Shown here: positions 58,769 through 64,000 of the stretch, piece by piece
Layout: every line of letters begins with the position of its first letter
Position numbering within the stretch: position 1 is the stretch's first letter
Source of the DNA: Cyanidiococcus yangmingshanensis
Lineage: Eukaryota; Rhodophyta; Bangiophyceae; Cyanidiales; Cyanidiaceae
Length of the DNA: 64,000 bases
Assembly (NCBI GenBank): GCA_013995675.1
Contig: VWRR01000008.1
Location: forward strand, 496,001-560,000
Reading direction: 5' to 3'
The notes under the pieces: model-generated
Told to the model about the DNA's origin: nothing
Databases searched by the model: none
The model's input: only the letters and a program-made list of their open reading frames with translations
Translations under genes and position numbers: made by a program

Positions 58769-60559
58769 TTATTCTGTGAGTTCACACTTGTCTCGATTGA
58801 GTACCGAGCGTCTGCCTCGACGAGGCGGTCTCCGGCCGGGTGAACTGCGTTCCAATTCCTCCTCTTCGTGCTCCTGCTTCTCCAGCTCGCTTGGTCCTTT
58901 TTGTAGCAATTGGGATTCGTCCGAACGCTCTCCAGCGAGTTCGCCCTGTTCAGCGATGCGACGAACTTGGGCCATGGAGATCTGGTCGACCTCAGATACT
59001 TCCTCTTCTCGGCGAATCGACCGATCCGAGGGTATGCAATGCTGCGTCAGGATCTCTGCGATGAAATTGCGTGCGGTTTCGGTTTCGACCACAACCAGCT
59101 CTTCATAGTCCAGATGGAAGCGCATAAAGGTGCCGTCGAATTTGCTCACAAGTTCTGCCAAATGCGCCAAGTTGCGAATCTCCACGTCATTGAATCGCAT
59201 GAGCTGTAGATTATTCAATGACTGATATCCTGTCGTTATTTCATGATGAATCACGTGGGAGAGAATCACCACTTGCTCGTTGGGAAAGCGTTTCTCACCA
59301 TGCATCAGCTTGTTCAGGAGCTTCACGGGGGCTTCAAACTCAAATCGTTCGCCGTATTCGCTTCGCAGATACGGTTCAGTGAGGACGACAAATACGAGCC
59401 CAGCCACTACGAGGTACTCTGGCTGGCGTCTCTTCTCATGTACCGGCACGAGCTGAGAAGATGAGCTCTCGTCCAACTTGTACCGAACATTGAGCCGGGT
59501 TTTTCCACGAAGAATACGCAGCTCACATTCGTCGCCCACATATTTCTCTTTCACGAGGAAATTGAAATTGATGCGTTCGTTCTTTCGAAACTGAACCGTA
59601 CCGTCGTTTCCGATTCGGTTGCCATCGAATTCCAGTAGCACGTCGTTTTTCTGAAGAACCGTCGTCGCTCCAGACAATGGATGGATTCGCCGCAAAAACA
59701 CTCCGGTCTCCGATAGCTCCATACCCAGAAAGCGTCGTAATGCTGAATTCTCCAGCGCTTGCCAATCGATGCCGGCAGAGCAGAATCCCGTGTAGCGGCC
59801 GTTCCTCTGCACATCGGCGAGAAAGTGGTTGACGACCGGCGTCGGAATCACATAGCCCACGTTCTCGGCTTCGCGGGCACTCAGGCTTTGGAAAGCGATC
59901 CCAATACACTCAAGCCGAGCGTTGAGGGCCGGACCACCGCTGTTGCCTGGATTGATGGCTGCATCGATCTGTACGCTCAGCAGCTCGGTCGCACCGTGGG
60001 CGTACTGCTGAATTTCGATTCGAGATACCACACCTTCGGTCACTGAGATAGATTCGCCTCCGATTGGATAACCGACGACTGTGACACGGTCCTGGAGCTG
60101 CGGCAAACTGCCCAGAGGGAGTGGGTGCACGTCCTTGAAAAATGCCGGATCATCCACGGTGAGCAGCGCAATATCGCACTCGTCGCCAACTGCAACAACA
60201 CGGGCAGTCATCTTTTCTGCCGAACCACGTTTCTTCACCCGAACGACCGTAAAATTCTCCACTGAGTGAGCGTTCGTCAGAATGCGGTTGCCCTCGATCA
60301 CGAACCCCGACGAAGTCGAGTATTCCTGTTTACGCATCTGCCACGGAAGCGAATAGTTCGGTGTACAGTGTGTCGAGAAAACTTTCAAGATTGAATCAAG
60401 CACAAACGACGGGAGATGTGAGTTTTCCTCGTCCTCCTCCTGGGAGGCGAACGGCTGCGACGTGTTCGCACCGAAGTTCGCTTCATCCGCAGTCACTCGC
60501 AGCGCGTTTGAAACATCGTGTTTGTTGGCCTCAACATCACTTCGTCGCCTCTTTTTCAT
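58769..60559 (-). CDS. Deg/HtrA serine protease with PDZ domains (DEG9-like)
   Basis: This 596-residue protein is a trypsin-fold Deg protease followed by PDZ regions. The triad is intact: His in NRILTNAHSVENF, Asp in GDECDIALLTVDDP, and Ser in DAAINPGNSGGPALNARLEC. The domain order and the long C-terminal part (from about residue 300, with VFLRRIHPLSGATTVLQKND and LVVAGLVFVVLTEPYL) match the plant DEG2/DEG9/DEG10 group. The N-terminus MMKKRRRSDVEA has a basic cluster that looks like a nuclear signal rather than a transit peptide; Arabidopsis DEG9 is nucleolar. The C-terminus is highly charged (EKQEHEEEELERSSPGRRPP). The start at 60559 is the first of two ATGs. Confidence 0.9.
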   Translation of the reverse strand: MKKRRRSDVEANKHDVSNALRVTADEANFGANTSQPFASQEEDEENSHLPSFVLDSILKVFSTHCTPNYSLPWQMRKQEYSTSSGFVIEGNRILTNAHSVENFTVVRVKKRGSAEKMTARVVAVGDECDIALLTVDDPAFFKDVHPLPLGSLPQLQDRVTVVGYPIGGESISVTEGVVSRIEIQQYAHGATELLSVQIDAAINPGNSGGPALNARLECIGIAFQSLSAREAENVGYVIPTPVVNHFLADVQRNGRYTGFCSAGIDWQALENSALRRFLGMELSETGVFLRRIHPLSGATTVLQKNDVLLEFDGNRIGNDGTVQFRKNERINFNFLVKEKYVGDECELRILRGKTRLNVRYKLDESSSSQLVPVHEKRRQPEYLVVAGLVFVVLTEPYLRSEYGERFEFEAPVKLLNKLMHGEKRFPNEQVVILSHVIHHEITTGYQSLNNLQLMRFNDVEIRNLAHLAELVSKFDGTFMRFHLDYEELVVVETETARNFIAEILTQHCIPSDRSIRREEEVSEVDQISMAQVRRIAEQGELAGERSDESQLLQKGPSELEKQEHEEEELERSSPGRRPPRRGRRSVLNRDKCELTE

Positions 60560-61451
60560 CAAATCCTATCACCAGAAGTCTATGGATTCCACTGAATGAC
60601 TAGACCTTTGCCTTAGGAGCGCCCCCGAGTACCCAACCGAGCGCGCGTCGTACCGTCTGCCGAAACCGCAGTTGCAGCGACTGCTCATTGGCCGTCGAAC
60701 GGTGACCGTCTTGAACAGGGCCGACTATGCGACAACAAACGGTGAGTTTGGCCTCGGGTCCGTAAGGCCTCGGTCGGAAACCGTGGCACACTGGATGACT
60801 AGTGAGCGATCGTCATGGTTTAGACTTTTGTGATGGAGTAACGATGCTTGCCCTGGGAACCAAAAACCGATACGACGACGAGGGCGGCAGTCCGTACTAT
60901 CGTTCGGCTCGTTGAGTACAAAGGGCTGGAGTTTCCGCTCTGTTGACGCCGGCGAGGGTCTTGCCTATCTCTGCCATAGGCCGAGCCGAAACGAAGCTGA
61001 AATACACATCGAATCTGAAAACTCCTTTGAGAAACGTATGTTGATCGGGTCCATAAGCGTCCGTGATGGAGTCGAAAGGATGTGCGACCAGATAGCTCTG
61101 GTGAGCCGTATTCCGAGCAAAGACCCCAGCGATCTCGTGCATCATGTTTGCAACTCGGTGATGACTTGCAGTCGAGACCTGAGATAAGGTGTCCAGCCCC
61201 TGTGTGTGCAGAAAACGTTGACTAAAGCGCAGATGCTGAAACAGATTACAAGAAGGATATCCCGCGTGGTTTTTTTCTCGACCACGGAGCGTCATATCAG
61301 CGCTCTCTGAGAGTCCGTCGTCTGAAACTCAACTCTGATGGTACGACAAACATGGATGGCGTCACAGATCGAATACGTCGCGGCGTCGAGAAGCATGCTA
61401 TCCAGCCGTTCGATCAGTTATGTCCCGAGGACCTTGAACGGATACCAGCGA
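60560..61451. other. Gene-free stretch upstream of the Deg protease
   Basis: About 890 bp between the Deg protease start and the FkbM gene end. Frames of 90-130 codons on both strands (for example 60912-61187 plus) have no recognised motif. The Deg promoter should be here. Confidence 0.3.
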
Positions 61452-62574
61452 CTAGACGCCAACCCTACCCGAAGCGGAGAGACTGCGAGCCGATGCAACC
61501 CAGGGAATGCACCAAAGATCGCTTCCATGAAAATTAAACGAATCCCAGAAGGCTGCTTCCGTAGAAGGCTCCTGCTTGAAGCGCGCCAGCGGCAGCTCCG
61601 TATGGTCGAGCTCTTCTTTATTCAAAAGCTGCAACTCTATGCAACGGTAACCGCAGGAATAGAGCAGCTGCAGCGCCCGTCGATAAGATGGTTCAGGTTG
61701 CAGCTCCATAACCAGATTCAATACGCGTTTCCGCCTCAGCAGATCCAGCATGCCGCGAAGTGCCTCAAGCTCGCTACCTTCCACATCGAGCTTCATGAAA
61801 CGAACAAGACTGCGACGAGGCACCCAGTCCTCGATCCGAACGGTCCTCAAGTGTACGGCAGTGGAAAAGGAATCATTTCCCACCGATGAAGCATCCATGG
61901 CGTGCGTGCCCCCAACGTTATCACGCCGCGGATAGAATACCAAAACTTCGTCGCTCTGATTCCAGACTGGGTGTGGCACGACCTGGAGCTGCCGCGTGAA
62001 GCCATTCAGATGAGCGGCCAGTAGCACGGCTGCGGCAACGCTCGGCTGCATCTCGAACCCGATAACGCGGCAACCACGGTTCGCTGCATACAGGGCAAAA
62101 GAACCGAAATTCATCCCAGCATCGATGACGAGCTCTGAACCCTGCTGACAGCGTTCAAGCACACCTGGTTCACGCATCAGTCTATCGAAGAGACGATGAA
62201 TATGGGCGTCGAAGAGACCACCGTTCGCACGCATCGACGGCGAAACGAGTCCATCCCACTCGTCGCGAAAAGTAACATACAAGTATGGCGGTTCAGATCG
62301 ACTGATATTGAGAACCAGTTTCGGTAGCTCCTCCTCTACGGCCAGACGGTGACTCGTGAGCAGTGCTGTAACAGTCGCTAGAGCACTCGCCTGGTTATCG
62401 GCGCTCCGTCGCCTCGGTGGCCACCACTCGGAGCTGTTGCGCAGCAGTTTCCCAGTAGAAAGTCACACTGAACGTAACGAACGCAAGCAGTATCAGAATC
62501 CATCTCTGAAACGAGATCCAAGATCGATCACCTCTTTCTCTTTTGCGTGTCAGAGGCATTCTGCGCTCGTTCAT
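61452..62574 (-). CDS. FkbM-family methyltransferase with N-terminal membrane anchor (probably spliced)
   Basis: The catalytic part is an FkbM-type SAM methyltransferase: VIDAGMNFGSFALYAANRGC for SAM binding, RVIGFEMQPSVAAAVLLAAH, then RFMKLDVEGSELEALRGMLD, the diagnostic FkbM block. Its frame is open upstream to about 62430 without an ATG. A second frame ending there supplies an ATG at 62574 and a type II anchor: MNERRMPLTRKRERGDRSW then RWILILLAFVTFSVTFYW. The two join in phase if a 37-nt GT-AG stretch (62391-62427, or 34 nt from an alternative donor) is removed, giving about 361 residues. This suits a Golgi or ER lumenal enzyme, perhaps an O-methyltransferase of glycans or lipids. A one-base surplus is the alternative to splicing. 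It diverges from adrenodoxin reductase. Confidence 0.75.
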
Positions 62575-62900
62575 ACAAACCGCTGTACTCGAAACCGCGT
62601 TGTTTCGTCCCCAACCGGAAGGGTTTATTTCGAAAGTGTCGCGCGAGCGCTGCAGGAACCGCCTCGTCCGCATGCCTTTCGTTCTCGAGACCGGTTTCGG
62701 GAGAACTCGTCTGAGCGAGACGTCGGTACAGTGATCGCTGCGTTTGAGCTATTTTCATGCGCTCGATTCAGTTTAAATGAACTTGATTGGGAAAGATCGG
62801 GGAAGGCGGCTCGAATTAGGGACAGAGCGTTGTGTTTTATGTAGTTTGTGGAGGGCGTTTGTCCTGCGAGGCTTGATCGTTCTGCGACCGTTGTAGCGCT
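62575..62900. promoter_or_regulatory. Divergent promoter region, FkbM gene / adrenodoxin reductase
   Basis: About 325 bp between divergent starts must contain both promoters. Nothing specific was recognised. Confidence 0.35.
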
Positions 62901-64000
62901 ATGCGTGTCGGAGTCATTGGTGCCGGTCCCGCTGGTTTCTATACCATCCAGTCACTGTTGCGTCACCGGGATCTTCAAGGCAAGCTGCGTTCCATCGACC
63001 TGTTTGAGTCTCTTCCCGTGCCGTTTGGGCTGGTGCGGTATGGCGTTGCACCTGACCACCCCGAGGTCAAACGTGTGGCGCTGCACTGGAGTCAACTGAT
63101 GGAGCGTCATCGATCAATGGTTCGATACTTTGGAAACGTGCACGTGAACGGTGGCGGCCTTTCTCTGGATGCGTTGCGGAGGCGATACGCTCGTGACGCT
63201 GGTCTATTTCTTTGCATGGGTGCTCAAGGCGGTGATCGAAAACTAGGTATTCTGGGTGAAGAACAACATATGATCAGTGCACGAGCTCTTATAGCTTGGT
63301 ATAACGGTCATCCCGATTTCAGCAAGCACGCTTTTCTTGGGCAAAGTGGCGGCGAAGTCGTTATTGTCGGTAACGGCAATGTGGCGTTGGATGTTGCACG
63401 GATGCTGTTGCGCTCACCGGCTGAACTTAGACATACCGATTGCAATCCTGCTGCCATTGAGGCCATTGAAGCGTTTGCTGCTCGGACAGTTCATATCGTT
63501 GGGCGTCGAGACGCGGCGAATGCGAGCTGGACCGCGAGAGAGCTCCGCGAGCTGGTCACACTGGCACCTGACCTCGATGTCGTGGTTCACGAAGCGATGC
63601 GATGGAATTCAGACAATCCAGGGACGAGACCTGCACCGATGTCCCGTTCTCAGCAGCGTGCCTTGCAAGCCCTGCAGCATCATGCTCGTTATGCAGAAGG
63701 GGGCTCCCACGTAGCGTCCCGTCATCCGATGAAAAGAAGCGTGCATTTCTGGTTTGGCCTCACGCCACTGAGTTTGGAAGGTGATGCAGATCAACGTGTC
63801 CAGCTGCTCTGCGCTCCGAATGAGCTCTCCTACGGGCCAGATGGGCATGTACAGTGTCGACCGCTTCAAGATGCGCAACCTGTACGACTGCCAGCCACAG
63901 CGGGCGCCGCCTTTCGTAGCATCGGATATATCGTCGAGGCGCCTCATGGCGTTCCCTTTGATTCAAGTCGGAATTGTATCCCGAATGCATCAGGACGTGT
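62901..64000 (+). CDS. NADPH:adrenodoxin (ferredoxin) oxidoreductase, mitochondrial type, partial at window end
   Basis: The frame starts MRVGVIGAGPAGFYTIQSLL at 62901 and stays open for 366 codons to the window edge. It is the 5' part of the FDXR/ARH1 flavoprotein, which passes electrons from NADPH to mitochondrial ferredoxin for Fe-S cluster and heme A synthesis. The FAD loop GAGPAGFY is followed by the family signature PVPFGLVRYGVAPDHPEVKR. The NADPH-binding segment is EVVIVGNGNVALDVARMLLR, and HIVGRRDAANASWTARELRE gives the conserved arginines (RRG-like site). No targeting presequence is visible before the FAD loop, so either the import signal is missing from this model or an upstream exon supplies it. 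The C-terminal quarter lies beyond the window. Confidence 0.92.
   Translation, partial: MRVGVIGAGPAGFYTIQSLLRHRDLQGKLRSIDLFESLPVPFGLVRYGVAPDHPEVKRVALHWSQLMERHRSMVRYFGNVHVNGGGLSLDALRRRYARDAGLFLCMGAQGGDRKLGILGEEQHMISARALIAWYNGHPDFSKHAFLGQSGGEVVIVGNGNVALDVARMLLRSPAELRHTDCNPAAIEAIEAFAARTVHIVGRRDAANASWTARELRELVTLAPDLDVVVHEAMRWNSDNPGTRPAPMSRSQQRALQALQHHARYAEGGSHVASRHPMKRSVHFWFGLTPLSLEGDADQRVQLLCAPNELSYGPDGHVQCRPLQDAQPVRLPATAGAAFRSIGYIVEAPHGVPFDSSRNCIPNASGR

Overview
This window reads as a nuclear chromosome segment of a compact, intron-poor, photosynthetic eukaryote. The best fit is a unicellular red alga of the Cyanidium/Cyanidioschyzon type. Long uninterrupted reading frames encode typical eukaryotic proteins: RRN3, cullin-3, UBA3, HECT ligase, syntaxin 18, GET1, PHO88/SND3, ceramide synthase, C-4 sterol oxidase, NDUFA9 and NDUFAF5. 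They are interleaved with plastid functions: magnesium chelatase subunit D, plastid-type ketoacyl-ACP synthase and a TerC protein. The lineage is inferred from gene content and architecture; no rRNA or other marker settles it.

Layout. 0-5 kb: NDUFAF5 and ceramide synthase, then copy 1 of a dispersed repeat with a 35-bp minisatellite. 5-17 kb: a small unknown gene, RRN3, a UBE3C-like HECT ligase, ChlD and farnesyl diphosphate synthase. 17.3-18.4 kb: repeat copy 2 in direct orientation. 19-31 kb: NDUFA9, gamma-glutamyltransferase, lysyl-tRNA synthetase, an unknown protein with a likely mini-intron, PHO88/SND3 and a sterol C-4 oxidase. 33-47 kb: TerC, syntaxin 18, a NYN-domain nuclease, UBA3, DNA polymerase eta, an unusual thioredoxin-UBA-UBX fusion and KAS. 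47-64 kb: two head-to-head MRS2-like magnesium transporters, MOCS3/UBA4, cullin-3, GET1, a Deg/HtrA protease, a membrane-anchored FkbM methyltransferase and the 5' part of adrenodoxin reductase, which runs off the end.

Themes. UBA3 (NEDD8 activation), cullin-3 (NEDD8 acceptor), MOCS3 (URM1 activation and sulfur transfer), the HECT ligase and the UBA-UBX protein all belong to ubiquitin-like pathways. NDUFA9, NDUFAF5 and adrenodoxin reductase serve mitochondria. PHO88/SND3, GET1 and syntaxin 18 serve ER targeting and traffic. ChlD, KAS and TerC serve the plastid. Apart from tight spacing there is no operon-like logic.

The most notable sequence observations are as follows. (1) Conserved housekeeping genes repeatedly show a one-nucleotide frame offset inside family-conserved blocks (HECT ligase, GGT, LysRS, Pol eta twice, CUL3). 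(2) Five further interruptions fit ultra-short GT-AG introns of 25-39 nt. (3) A 1.05-1.19 kb direct duplication differs in length only by four 35-bp minisatellite units, and the array is open in all six frames. (4) There is a thioredoxin-UBA-UBX fusion. (5) One MRS2 paralogue has TMN in place of the GMN motif. I recognised no tRNA, rRNA, CRISPR array, transposase or virus-derived element. Most intergenic stretches show no coding or structural signal that I can support.
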